30,245 nucleotides of DNA from Leptospira ellinghausenii (GCF_003114815.1 NZ_BFAZ01000015.1:1-30245), one strand, 5' to 3'; counted from the first letter of the stretch, positions 17,217 through 25,325 are shown. Numbers and translations are program-made. The notes: generated from the letters alone by a model not told the origin.

Positions 17217-17248
17217 CAATTAGCGTAGTGATTATTATAGTAATCACT
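17213..17248 (+). promoter_or_regulatory. Integrase promoter with embedded operator 2
   Basis: TTGACA (17213-17218) and TATAGT (17236-17241) are 17 bp apart. The near-perfect palindrome AGTGATTA-TTATAG-TAATCACT (17227-17248) covers the -10 box, so a bound repressor would block RNA polymerase. GAGGAGGT at 17253-17260 then gives a strong ribosome-binding site for the ATG at 17267. Confidence 0.8.
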
Positions 17249-17266
17249 CTTTGAGGAGGTGTTCAT

Positions 17267-17932
17267 ATGGAAAATGCTAGAGTAATCCAATTTCCCTCTG
17301 AAAGAGTCCCAAAACCCAGCTTAAAACCTCACAGAATCAAATCTGAGCCATCAATTGGGCAGATGGTAGGTAAAGGGTTAACCGATGCTACGATGCGGGA
17401 ATTATCCCTTAAATTCGCAAAACCAAAGAGTGAAAAAGACCTCAGAGATAGGATAATTTTTCTATTAGCTTCATCCACAGGACTGCGTGCAAAAGAACTT
17501 GTAGGCTTAAGGTATTCGAATGTTACTCACTCTCCAGAAGGTGACATTCTAATTAAATACAGAAAGAAGGGAGGGAAGTTTGGCTATACAGTAATCTCAA
17601 AGATTGTTTTTGAAGAGATAGAGAATTATCAGAGCCAAATAGGTGAGAAATCTGATTTCTTTCTATTGTCATTGCCTAAAAGGAAAAATGGTAAACGATC
17701 TCCGTTAAGTACACGGGGACTTCAGTGGATTGTAAATAATTGGGGTGTTAAGACAGCTTCGGGTAAACTGATTCATCCACATGCTCTGAGGCATACAGTT
17801 GCACAGAAGACATTTGATCATTTTGGATCAATAGCTACTCAAAAATTGTTAGGACATAGCTCCGCTAATACCACTTCGAATTACTATACAAGACCTTATT
17901 TTAACGCAAGTGCTGTGCTAAACTGGAGTTAA
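17267..17932 (+). CDS. Tyrosine recombinase / integrase
   Basis: This 221-aa site-specific recombinase is for integration, excision or dimer resolution. The catalytic set is complete: Arg74 in TGLRAKEL, a beta-hairpin Lys near 104 in KKGGKFGYTV, His172-x2-Arg175 in HPHALRHT, His197 in LLGHSS and the nucleophile Tyr206 in TTSNYYTR. The N-terminal core-binding domain is much shorter than the usual 100 residues; only about 60 residues precede the catalytic domain. Such short forms occur in phages and plasmids. Expression is tightly controlled by the operator in its promoter. I could not identify an attachment site. Confidence 0.9.
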   Translation: MENARVIQFPSERVPKPSLKPHRIKSEPSIGQMVGKGLTDATMRELSLKFAKPKSEKDLRDRIIFLLASSTGLRAKELVGLRYSNVTHSPEGDILIKYRKKGGKFGYTVISKIVFEEIENYQSQIGEKSDFFLLSLPKRKNGKRSPLSTRGLQWIVNNWGVKTASGKLIHPHALRHTVAQKTFDHFGSIATQKLLGHSSANTTSNYYTRPYFNASAVLNWS

Positions 17933-18041
17933 TGATTTCATTTTAATTAATCCTCATTACTAATTTCTTACAGTTTACCCTTGTCATTTCCTTTCTACTT
18001 GTTTAAATCCTTCAATATATTAGTAGAACATGTGAAATTAG

Positions 18042-18068
18042 TTGACAAAACTCTATTGATGATATAGT
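18042..18068 (+). promoter_or_regulatory. Candidate promoter for 18111-19542
   Basis: TTGACA at 18042-18047 is followed by TATAGT at 18063-18068 with a short 15-bp spacer; TAGTAG at 18065-18070 gives 17 bp. The leader to the start at 18111 would be about 35 nt. Confidence 0.4.
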
Positions 18069-18110
18069 AGCCGTTAGTTCAGAAGTTACTAAATTAAAGA
18101 ACTTTAAACA

Positions 18111-18497
18111 TTGAATAAGAAGGAAATAAGACTGAAAGAAATTATTACATATTACGGGTTTATACATTCAATCAAATGGAATGGAGAATGGTTTTCTGAT
18201 TACGAGAACCGATTCTCACGTATCATATTACCCAACTCGATTGGCAATAATGACTCTTTCCATAGTTTTAATTTAGATTCGCTTAGGTTACACAATTGCA
18301 AATTTAAGAAAAGTCACAAAGAGGATTCCCATAGTTTTGATAATGCTTCTTATGTGGTCAATTTGGATTCAAATTTCTTGAGACTTAAACAGCGAAAATT
18401 AAGAAATGCAGGAATTCTCTGGGCTTATAAAGATCCTAAAATTGCTTTCATAAAATATTATTCAATTGGGGAGGTTTTTAAATTCATAACGAAATAA
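18111..18497 (+). CDS. Hypothetical protein upstream of a phosphoesterase
   Basis: This 128-aa basic protein starts at TTG 18111 (MNKKEIRLKEI) without a strong ribosome-binding site. It contains ITYYGFIHSIKWNGEWFSDY near the N-terminus and ends in GEVFKFITK. No domain is recognised. Its last 16 bases overlap the phosphoesterase reading frame, and the GGGGAGG site for that gene lies in its final codons, so the two are translationally coupled and probably act together. Confidence 0.55.
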   Translation: MNKKEIRLKEIITYYGFIHSIKWNGEWFSDYENRFSRIILPNSIGNNDSFHSFNLDSLRLHNCKFKKSHKEDSHSFDNASYVVNLDSNFLRLKQRKLRNAGILWAYKDPKIAFIKYYSIGEVFKFITK

Positions 18498-19138
18498 AAC
18501 TAACTGATTCATGCAGTGAAAATGGTAATGAAACATTTGAAAAATGGATCGCAATTGGTGATATTCACGCATCGCTTCAACCTTTAAAGAAAATTCTAGT
18601 AAAATGTCAAGAATATCCAAATCATAAATTAGTGTTTCTCGGAGACTATTTTGATTATGGCACGAAACTAAAGGAAACACTGAATACATTAATTAACCTT
18701 GATCAAAATAATGTCTTTCTTTATGGAAATCATGATTGGGAATTTTTACAATTTTTAGAAAAGCATGGAAATTCAAAATCTAAGCGGAAAGAAATTTTAA
18801 ATCACTTCAGTATAGGGGAGGAACATGTATATTGGCTTAGCAGATTTTTGAAATTTTCCTATCAGACCAAGTCAGCATTTTTTTCTCACTCAGGTGTCGA
18901 TGATCGGTTACCATTAGAAAAACAAACAATACAAAGCCTTCTTAGTTCGTCTTTCAGGGGGAATCTCGACCATGTAACCAATAAACTTATAATTCAGGGA
19001 CATCTGCCAATGAGAAAAATTAAAAAAATGAATAATCATTGGTTTCTGGATACTGGATGTGGGCAAGGGGGAACATTGTCTGCGTTAGTATATCCCGAAT
19101 TTAAAATATTAAATAGTAAATGTAGTTCAAAGTTATAA
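18482..19138 (+). CDS. Calcineurin-like metallophosphoesterase with probable ATT start
   Basis: This 218-aa hydrolase is related to the Ser/Thr phosphatase and diadenosine tetraphosphatase group. Metal and phosphate ligands appear in order: Asp27 and His29 (GDIHA), Asp55 (LGDYFDYG), Asn83 and His84 (GNHD), His in FSHSG, and His in IQGHLP. A C-terminal LDTGCGQGG follows, as in the family. Between the upstream stop at 18479-18481 and GTG 18632 there is no ATG, GTG or TTG in frame, and GTG 18632 would delete Asp27 and His29. ATT 18482 lies seven bases after GGGGAGG (18468-18474), so I choose it. The substrate is unknown. Confidence 0.8.
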   Translation: MHNEIKLTDSCSENGNETFEKWIAIGDIHASLQPLKKILVKCQEYPNHKLVFLGDYFDYGTKLKETLNTLINLDQNNVFLYGNHDWEFLQFLEKHGNSKSKRKEILNHFSIGEEHVYWLSRFLKFSYQTKSAFFSHSGVDDRLPLEKQTIQSLLSSSFRGNLDHVTNKLIIQGHLPMRKIKKMNNHWFLDTGCGQGGTLSALVYPEFKILNSKCSSKL

Positions 19139-19161
19139 TTATCTATGAAGTGAGGTTGCAT

Positions 19162-19542
19162 ATGGAAATTTCGATTAAAAATAAGGCAGGGGAATTACTT
19201 TTAAATATTCGAAAAATAGACGATGAATATTCTGAGATTGAATATAACTTACAGCTAAATCCAGATATTAATTATGAAGCTTTGTTTTTAAGTCTGCTTG
19301 AAACTCCATACAATGGTAGAGAATCATTTTTTGTAAAATCTTATGAAGATAAGTTAGCTATATTGCGAATGAATCAAGGTGGATCAGGATTTTCTGGTTT
19401 ATTGGATGTTGTGATAAATACAAATAATTTGTATGGTAGCTTTACTGAAGAATTCAATAGAGAATATTTTGAGATGTATTTGTATTCCTTCATAAATCGA
19501 TTTGTAATCCTGGATTCAATTGTGGAAATTGAAAAAAAGTAA
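19162..19542 (+). CDS. Hypothetical protein after the phosphoesterase
   Basis: This 126-aa acidic protein (MEISIKNKAGELLLNIRKID) seems to be an alpha/beta domain: strands at the start, LFLSLLETPYNGRESFFVKS in the middle and a helical EEFNREYFEMYLYSFINRF near the end. ATG 19162 is preferred because GAGG lies six bases upstream; GTG 19150 is not supported by a site. It follows the phosphoesterase by 23 bases, so it is probably in the same transcript. No family is recognised; an immunity- or regulator-sized partner is possible. Confidence 0.6.
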   Translation: MEISIKNKAGELLLNIRKIDDEYSEIEYNLQLNPDINYEALFLSLLETPYNGRESFFVKSYEDKLAILRMNQGGSGFSGLLDVVINTNNLYGSFTEEFNREYFEMYLYSFINRFVILDSIVEIEKK

Positions 19543-19709
19543 TATGAAATATCTAATTATTAATTTCAATATTCCCGAAATTTCCTAAAAGATAATCGTT
19601 TGAAAGAATTTTATATGAAGCCTTAAATTAAGTATTTTTCATTAAAAAATTTGGCTATAATTTATGCAAAGAAGACCTAAATCGGAAGTTAGTCTGTTCT
19701 GTTTCAGAC

Positions 19710-20354
19710 CTAAGCACTTCTCTTGTAAATCTTATCGCCTAAAACTTCATCTCTTAGTTTTTCCCATTTAATTCTACTTAAACTTCCTTTTTCTGCAATT
19801 TGTAGGAATTCTGCTTTTTTGGCTAAACCAGAATAACTTAGGGTCGTGTCAGTTGTATATTTTAATAAAACTAAGTGTTCTGGTTGAAAATTTTCACGTG
19901 TAACTCCCAGCTCATGAAGATGGAAAAGATACAATTGGTCTGGAAATAGTAACTCTGCTGCAAAAACTTCTGCACCAATTTCAAGTTTTTCGTGTATGTT
20001 ATTGTTCGAGCAATAAAGGCTGCCGAGTTCTTTATCATATAAATGATGTTTCAGTTCATGAGCTAATGTGAAGGTTTTTGGATCTCTTTTTAGGTTTTTA
20101 TTCACTACTACATGTGAAATTCCTTCATGAATTATATATGCCCCTCGAACATTTTTGAAGTCATTCCAATATACTATTTCTTGAATTCCTTCTGCCTTCA
20201 TAATTTTCTTAATTTCATTTGGTAAGATTCTTGGTGAATCAATTTCATATTTTTTTCTAAGCTGATTTGCCCCAGATTTTAAGGATTCATAATATTCAAA
20301 ACGTGTTTGATTCATCTTTTCTTTTTCTTCCTGGGGTTTTCTTTTGCTCGGCAT
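19710..20354 (-). CDS. ImmA/IrrE-family metallopeptidase
   Basis: This 214-aa protein has the zinc motif of the family, FTLAHELKHHLYD, and the downstream GAEVFAAELLFP that supplies the third ligand. Members cleave or remove a partner XRE repressor, as in ImmA/ImmR of ICEBs1 and CapP/CapH of CBASS. The partner is encoded directly upstream on the same strand and overlaps it by 59 bases. AAAGGA just before the ATG at 20354 supports this start; Met14 (20315) is an alternative. Its likely job is derepression of the divergent operon on a stress signal. Cytoplasmic: no signal peptide. Confidence 0.85.
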   Translation of the reverse strand: MPSKRKPQEEKEKMNQTRFEYYESLKSGANQLRKKYEIDSPRILPNEIKKIMKAEGIQEIVYWNDFKNVRGAYIIHEGISHVVVNKNLKRDPKTFTLAHELKHHLYDKELGSLYCSNNNIHEKLEIGAEVFAAELLFPDQLYLFHLHELGVTRENFQPEHLVLLKYTTDTTLSYSGLAKKAEFLQIAEKGSLSRIKWEKLRDEVLGDKIYKRSA

Positions 20355-20697
20355 TTATCCTTTTTTTGGTAAGGTAAAATTCCATATATGTTGAAACTTC
20401 ATTTAGCTCATTTTCGGAAAGGCCTGACATTCCTCTAAACATCATCTCTATTCGTTGTTCTTTTTGAGGCCCGATAGAATCTTCTGGTAAAAAGGTCAGT
20501 ATGGAGACTTTAAAAAACTTAGCTAGTTCATAAAGGTCTTCGATTTTTGGTTTATATTCACCTGTTTCCCATCTAGATATTGTATTTGCTGTCTTATTTA
20601 GTTTTTTTGCTAATTCCGTCTGAGAGATACCTTTGCCAGAAAAGCTAGATTCTCTAAGCTCTCTTATTTTACGGGCGATTATTTCGTTTATGCTCAC
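20296..20697 (-). CDS. XRE-family repressor of the divergent operon
   Basis: This 133-aa protein begins at GTG 20697. Residues about 8-70 form a Cro/CI-type domain, with ISQTELAKKLNKTANTISRW as the helix-turn-helix and GEYKPKIEDLYELAKFFKVS following. A charged tail ends in PGRKRKDESNTF; the region between (LSENELNEVSTYMEFYL) could hold a cleavage or dimer segment. It is coupled to the ImmA-like gene by overlap. Two nearly identical palindromic sites lie in the intergenic region, one beside its own start and one on the operon promoter, so it very probably controls both. Confidence 0.85.
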   Translation of the reverse strand: MSINEIIARKIRELRESSFSGKGISQTELAKKLNKTANTISRWETGEYKPKIEDLYELAKFFKVSILTFLPEDSIGPQKEQRIEMMFRGMSGLSENELNEVSTYMEFYLTKKRINAEQKKTPGRKRKDESNTF

Positions 20698-20705
20698 GGA
20701 ATAAA

Positions 20706-20725
20706 TATCCTAAAATAGGAAAATA
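20706..20725. promoter_or_regulatory. Operator A (regulator side)
   Basis: TATCCTAAAATAGGAAAATA contains the perfect palindrome TCCTA-AAA-TAGGA (20708-20720). It lies 9 bases upstream of the repressor GTG and covers its probable promoter (minus-strand TTGAAA near 20729, AT-rich -10 near 20705). Nineteen of twenty bases are repeated at 20760-20779. Confidence 0.75.
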
Positions 20726-20740
20726 TTTCAACTATTTTAC

Positions 20741-20779
20741 TTGACGACATAATCCAGGTTATCCTAAAATGGGAAAATA
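20741..20779 (+). promoter_or_regulatory. Operon promoter with operator B
   Basis: TTGACG (20741-20746) and CTAAAA/TAAAAT (20764-20770) have 17-18 bp between them. The -10 region lies inside the operator copy TATCCTAAAATGGGAAAATA (20760-20779). The two operators are 54 bp apart, close to five helical turns, so repressor dimers could contact each other on one DNA face. AGGAAGG (20786-20792) is the ribosome-binding site for the ATG at 20798. Confidence 0.75.
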
Positions 20780-20797
20780 ATTCCCAGGAAGGTCTGT

Positions 20798-21952
20798 ATG
20801 AAAAATGAGATTCGATTTTATCCAGTTGGAAATGGAGATACCAGTCAGATAATTCTGGACAATAAAAAGCGTATTCTCATGGACTTTCGTCACCTAAAGA
20901 AAACAGAAGAAGAGGGCGGCGGGCCAGAAATTAATCTGAAAAAAGCATTAGAAAATGAACTAAGAGAGGCCAACAGAGATTATTTTGATGTTGTCGCTTT
21001 TACACATGGTGATGCGGATCATATAGAGAATAGTACTGAATTTTTTGAATTAAATCATGCTGAAAAATATCAAGGTGAAGGCAGAATTAAAATCAAGAAC
21101 TTGTGGGTTCCCGCTGCCATGATTTTAGAGCAGGCTGGAAACGAAAACCAAAGCGACGAATTTGTAATTTGGCGACAAGAAGCACGGTATCGGTTAAAGA
21201 AAGGAGAAGGTATTAGAGTCTTTTCTAAACCAGATCGCTTAAAAGATTGGCTTAAAGAAACTGGCCTTTCTGTTGAAGATCGAAAGGAATTGATTACAGA
21301 CGCTGGTCAGCTGGTTCCTGACTTTTCTTTAGATATAGATGGAGTTGAATTTTTTTGCCATTCACCATTTGTAAAGCATGTGGATGATCAGGAAGAGTTT
21401 CGCAATGAGGCTTCATTGATTTTTAATGTCAGGTTTAAAATTGGGGGTAATTTATATGATTACCTGGCTGTGGGCGATTCTAAATGGGATGTACTTGAAG
21501 ATATCGTAACAAAGTCGAAAAAGGAAAATAAAAATACAGGTAAGAGTAATGAAGATAGATTGAATTGGGATATTTTTAATGTTCCACATCATTCAAGTTA
21601 TTTAGCTCTGAGCGATGAGAAAGGTGAAAAAGAAACTACCCCTAAAGAGAAAGTTGAAGAATTGCTCCGTTATGGGAAAGTTGGATCGTATCTCATTAGT
21701 TCGAGTAAACCGATTCCAGATAACGATGAAGCTTACGAGCAAACGCAACCACCACATATTCAAGCAAAGAAGTGCTATGAGAAGTATTTAGACGAAATTA
21801 AAGGATGTAAACTTTTGGTAACAATGGAGGAATCTGATGAAAAAGATCCTCAGCCAATCGTAGTCACTATTGATAATGGCGGTATAGTGATAGAGCAGAA
21901 GAAATTATCTGCTCCAAATATTGCGATAAGCAGAAGTTACAAAGCGGGTTGA
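20798..21952 (+). CDS. ComEC-like metallo-beta-lactamase-fold hydrolase, first gene of the defence-like operon
   Basis: This 384-aa cytoplasmic protein has the ComEC/Rec2-type MBL layout: an N-terminal beta region with GNGDTSQIIL and ILMDFR, FTHGDADHIENS with His70, Asp72, Asp74 and His75, a later metal ligand Asp227 in AVGDSKWD, and VPHHSSY with His264 and His265 near the end of the domain. Relatives act on nucleic acids or nucleotides; the substrate here is unknown. No membrane segments are present, unlike ComEC itself. It stands where CBASS operons carry the CD-NTase. The chain ends SRSYKAG, with a free C-terminal glycine. The next gene starts four bases after the stop. Confidence 0.85.
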   Translation: MKNEIRFYPVGNGDTSQIILDNKKRILMDFRHLKKTEEEGGGPEINLKKALENELREANRDYFDVVAFTHGDADHIENSTEFFELNHAEKYQGEGRIKIKNLWVPAAMILEQAGNENQSDEFVIWRQEARYRLKKGEGIRVFSKPDRLKDWLKETGLSVEDRKELITDAGQLVPDFSLDIDGVEFFCHSPFVKHVDDQEEFRNEASLIFNVRFKIGGNLYDYLAVGDSKWDVLEDIVTKSKKENKNTGKSNEDRLNWDIFNVPHHSSYLALSDEKGEKETTPKEKVEELLRYGKVGSYLISSSKPIPDNDEAYEQTQPPHIQAKKCYEKYLDEIKGCKLLVTMEESDEKDPQPIVVTIDNGGIVIEQKKLSAPNIAISRSYKAG

Positions 21953-21956
21953 TATT

Positions 21957-24176
21957 TTGTTGATTTTAGAAAAATCACTATTGATTTCTTCAGCGAATCG
22001 CTTTGAGGAGCATTCGCCTAAAGTCATTGAGATGATTGAGGCAATTTGTAGCAACTCTGATTTTAAACTCGTTGAATCTAGAATTTTTGAATTAGAGGAC
22101 AAAGAAATAGAGATTCTCATTGTCGACGTTAAATGCACTTCAATAAAAAGTAGAAATTCTGTTGGTATATTTAATAGAGAAAGATTAGCTATTCTTTATT
22201 CAGAAAAATTTCATGATTCCTTTCGAGTTTCTCCAATTAGAGAAAATTTTCCCGAAAATGTTCTACATACAAATTTTCCAACTGAAGAAATACCTAAAAC
22301 ATTGTGTTTATATTTTGAATCTTGGAAGGATATTGAACGAAATTGGACTCCTCAAAATTTTCTTATGCGAATTTGTTGGTGGTTGATTGAAACTTCCACA
22401 GGAACTTTGCATTCTGATACACAGGAACTTGAAAGACCATACTTTGCAAGTCCTCTTCAATTACTATTGCCAGATTCAATTCAAGAATTAAAATCATCTA
22501 ACGATTATTGCTTCTATTTTGATAATGAAAGTAATGTCATTAGAATTTGCTTAGATTATCGATTAGCTAATTGTAGTATATTGATACTCGAGCTTGATCC
22601 AATTAATCATACACGAGTTTTCCCGACTCCTCAAAACTTGAAAGAACTTGAAGAACAGTTCTTAAAGAGATCCTCTTCTGTTATTAATGTATTAAGGCAG
22701 CAGATTCTACTTAAAATTACTCCGAATGGAACTCCCATTAACGATATAAATAAAAGCACATTTATTCTATTGAAATTTAACAGATTTGATACTTTGGGAA
22801 AATTGATTGAAAGTCCTGATATGTTTGCCTTTTATATTCATGAATCTATTGGAACGTTAGGTATGAAGTTAGGTGCATTGGTAAAATCTCCTACCGACTC
22901 AAGTAATTATTTTATTAATCATAATTTTGGAAAAGAAATTTGTCAAACTCAGGCTGACGATATCACATTAAACGAAATTCGGCTTTTACCAGTTGAAGTT
23001 GTGAATCCTTTAACACGAGAATTTGCTTCTCGTATGTCAGGTATTTCGTTGGGTGATGGATCGTTTATTGGAATTTTAATCGGAGCTGGATCATTGGGTA
23101 GTACGCTTGCTGAAATTTGGTCAAAATCCAGTTGGGGAAATTGGATTATTTTTGATGGCGATCAAATTAAACCGCATAATATTTTTCGGCATATTGCAAA
23201 AGAAAAGGATATTGGAAGAAACAAAGCAGAGCTAGTTGGAGAATTAATGAACCAGAATTTTTCTCCTGGTAAATCTTTTGCATTGCATCAATCCGAAGAT
23301 TTTAATTTAGATAAAAGTTTAGAAGATGTAGACCTGATAGTAGATGCAAGTGCATCGTTACATTTACTCAGAGACATTTCAAGGTCAGACCATGTTGCAA
23401 GAGGATGTACTTTGTTTTTTAATCAAACTGGAATAGGAGGTGTATTATTTTTAGAAGATAAGAAAAGATCAAAAAAACTAGATCTCCTGGAACTAAATTA
23501 CTTTAGAGCTTTGATTAATGAAGAATGGGGGGATGGCTTTCTGGAAACCGATATTGAAAAGCAACGCGTTGGATCTAGTTGTAGTGATATTTCGGTAGTT
23601 CTGTCATATGAAAAAGTTCTTCTACTATCTTCGTCATTATCAAGTCTACTTCGTATGAAGGTAAAGGAAAGTGATTCAAGTTTAGTCATTCTAAAAATAA
23701 ATGAAGAATCTGGAGGTATAGATTCGTATTCGATTGAACTTTTTGACCAAAAGACGGTTGTTATAGGTGTTTGGTCTATTGTTTATAATACTTTTGTAGA
23801 ACGTAAATTGTTTTCGCTTAGATCAAAACATTTACCAAATGAAACTGGAGGGATTGTTATTGGATATATTGATCAGAAAACGAAGACAATTTATATCGTA
23901 GATATAACAGAGGCACCTGAAGATAGCAAATCAACTGCATCTGGCTTTGTTCGTGGCACAAAAGGTTTAAACGAATATATTCAGAGAATAAAAATCCGAA
24001 CTGCAAATAATTGTGGTTATATCGGAGATTGGCATTCTCATCCAGTAGGTAATTCTTCTGAAGCTAGTCATACTGATTTATCATCACTGAATGAGTTTTC
24101 TGAAATTATGAAAACAGAAGGTTTACCTATATTGATGGTTATTGTAGGTGAAGATATTGGATTTAATATAAAATAG
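21957..24176 (+). CDS. E2-E1-JAB triple-fusion protein (bacterial ubiquitin-like conjugation)
   Basis: This 739-aa protein joins three activities. Residues about 1-190 resemble prokaryotic E2 domains: PKTLCLYFESW with candidate catalytic Cys117, then WTPQNFLMRICWWL. Residues about 340-610 are an E1/ThiF adenylating domain: GAGSLGS (376-382), IIFDGDQIKPHNIFRH, and Cys542 in GSSCSD as the candidate thioester Cys. Residues about 620-739 are a JAB/JAMM metalloprotease with Glu629 and HSHPVGNSSEASHTD (His693, His695, Ser704, Asp707), a complete set. Type II CBASS keeps E2-E1 (Cap2) and JAB (Cap3) apart; here one chain could both conjugate and release. TTG 21957 or 21960 is the start; the site upstream is weak. 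Confidence 0.85.
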   Translation: MLILEKSLLISSANRFEEHSPKVIEMIEAICSNSDFKLVESRIFELEDKEIEILIVDVKCTSIKSRNSVGIFNRERLAILYSEKFHDSFRVSPIRENFPENVLHTNFPTEEIPKTLCLYFESWKDIERNWTPQNFLMRICWWLIETSTGTLHSDTQELERPYFASPLQLLLPDSIQELKSSNDYCFYFDNESNVIRICLDYRLANCSILILELDPINHTRVFPTPQNLKELEEQFLKRSSSVINVLRQQILLKITPNGTPINDINKSTFILLKFNRFDTLGKLIESPDMFAFYIHESIGTLGMKLGALVKSPTDSSNYFINHNFGKEICQTQADDITLNEIRLLPVEVVNPLTREFASRMSGISLGDGSFIGILIGAGSLGSTLAEIWSKSSWGNWIIFDGDQIKPHNIFRHIAKEKDIGRNKAELVGELMNQNFSPGKSFALHQSEDFNLDKSLEDVDLIVDASASLHLLRDISRSDHVARGCTLFFNQTGIGGVLFLEDKKRSKKLDLLELNYFRALINEEWGDGFLETDIEKQRVGSSCSDISVVLSYEKVLLLSSSLSSLLRMKVKESDSSLVILKINEESGGIDSYSIELFDQKTVVIGVWSIVYNTFVERKLFSLRSKHLPNETGGIVIGYIDQKTKTIYIVDITEAPEDSKSTASGFVRGTKGLNEYIQRIKIRTANNCGYIGDWHSHPVGNSSEASHTDLSSLNEFSEIMKTEGLPILMVIVGEDIGFNIK

Positions 24177-24185
24177 AGAATTCGA

Positions 24186-25283
24186 ATGAAACAAGAAGTA
24201 AAACACATCAGTTTAGCTTTATCTGGAGGAGGAGTTCGAGCAGCAGCATTCCATGCGGGCGTAATCCGTTTTCTGGCAGAAAATAGACTACTAGAGCAAA
24301 TACAGCATATATCAACCGTATCAGGTGGTAGTTTATTAATAGGGCTGGTCTATTCATTAAACAAAAATAATTTTCCTACTTCAAAAGAATATTTAGATCT
24401 AATTTCGAAAAAATTGAAATATACTTTTACTGAAAAATCGTTACAGAGAACTGCTATATATAGATTAGTTTTTAATCCAAAAAATTGGTTACATATTTTC
24501 TCTAGAGCTTTTGTAGTTGCAGATGCTCTTGAAGTCTGCTGGAACATTAGCGGCAAGTTTAAAGATTTACCACCAATGCCCGTATGGTCAATTAATGCGA
24601 CTACTGCCGAGACAGGTAAAAGATTCCGTTTCAAGGGTAATCGGATAGGAGAATATACATTAGGCTATGCTGATGCAGGAGATTTTCCATTAAGCCAGGC
24701 TATGGCAGTGTCAGCTGCATTCCCAGGTGGAATTGGGCCTTTGAAGATAAGAAAAAAATCTTTCACCTGGGAAAAGAAAAATAGTTGGGGTTCTTCGGAA
24801 GACGATGTATCTACTGTAGAAAATGAAACCATTAATTTATATGATGGTGGTGTTTATGATAATTTGGGGATAGAACCACTATTTGATTGTGGCAGTCAAG
24901 AATTTAAACCTCAGGATAAGTTGACTTTTGATTATCTCATTGTGTCTGATGCAGGCTTGCCTTTAGAGAAAGCAGTAATACCTGGTATTCTCAATCCGCT
25001 TAGATTTCTTCGGTTATTTAACTTAGTTTTAGATCAAACAAGGTCACTTAGAATAAGATCTTTTATGAATTTTATTAAGAAAACTAAGAAGGGTGCATAT
25101 ATATATATTGGCATTTACTCTATGCAGAGAGATGGGGATGGATATTCAATTCTTACTGACAAATCCAGGAATAAATCGGCACAATATCCGACTACATTGT
25201 CCAGAATGGACATTGATGATTATGATGAAATAGAAATGCAGGGATTTAAAACTGCTGAAGCAGTAATTAAATTAAAAAAATAA
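24186..25283 (+). CDS. Patatin-like phospholipase (probable membrane-damaging effector)
   Basis: This 365-aa serine lipase has the oxyanion-hole motif SGGGVRAAAFHAG (Gly14-Arg18), the nucleophile Ser46 in STVSGGS and Asp220 in DGGVYDNLG, the full patatin dyad. Length is normal and there is no signal peptide, so it acts from the cytoplasm on phospholipids. In CBASS the patatin effector CapV is switched on by a cyclic dinucleotide; the trigger here is unknown. Nine bases separate it from the E2-E1-JAB gene, so it is part of the same operon. Toxicity to its own cell when active is an inference from family knowledge. Confidence 0.88.
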   Translation: MKQEVKHISLALSGGGVRAAAFHAGVIRFLAENRLLEQIQHISTVSGGSLLIGLVYSLNKNNFPTSKEYLDLISKKLKYTFTEKSLQRTAIYRLVFNPKNWLHIFSRAFVVADALEVCWNISGKFKDLPPMPVWSINATTAETGKRFRFKGNRIGEYTLGYADAGDFPLSQAMAVSAAFPGGIGPLKIRKKSFTWEKKNSWGSSEDDVSTVENETINLYDGGVYDNLGIEPLFDCGSQEFKPQDKLTFDYLIVSDAGLPLEKAVIPGILNPLRFLRLFNLVLDQTRSLRIRSFMNFIKKTKKGAYIYIGIYSMQRDGDGYSILTDKSRNKSAQYPTTLSRMDIDDYDEIEMQGFKTAEAVIKLKK

Positions 25284-25325
25284 TTAAATATACGATAAAG
25301 CGTAGAAATAAATTGGGAGCTTAAT

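Noticed and set aside
18111..19138. Frameshift fusion of the 128-aa protein and the phosphoesterase
   Set aside because: A TAA in the phosphoesterase frame at 18479-18481 and no canonical slippery heptamer make slippage unlikely; a well-spaced GGGGAGG before ATT explains the arrangement better. A sequencing error cannot be excluded.
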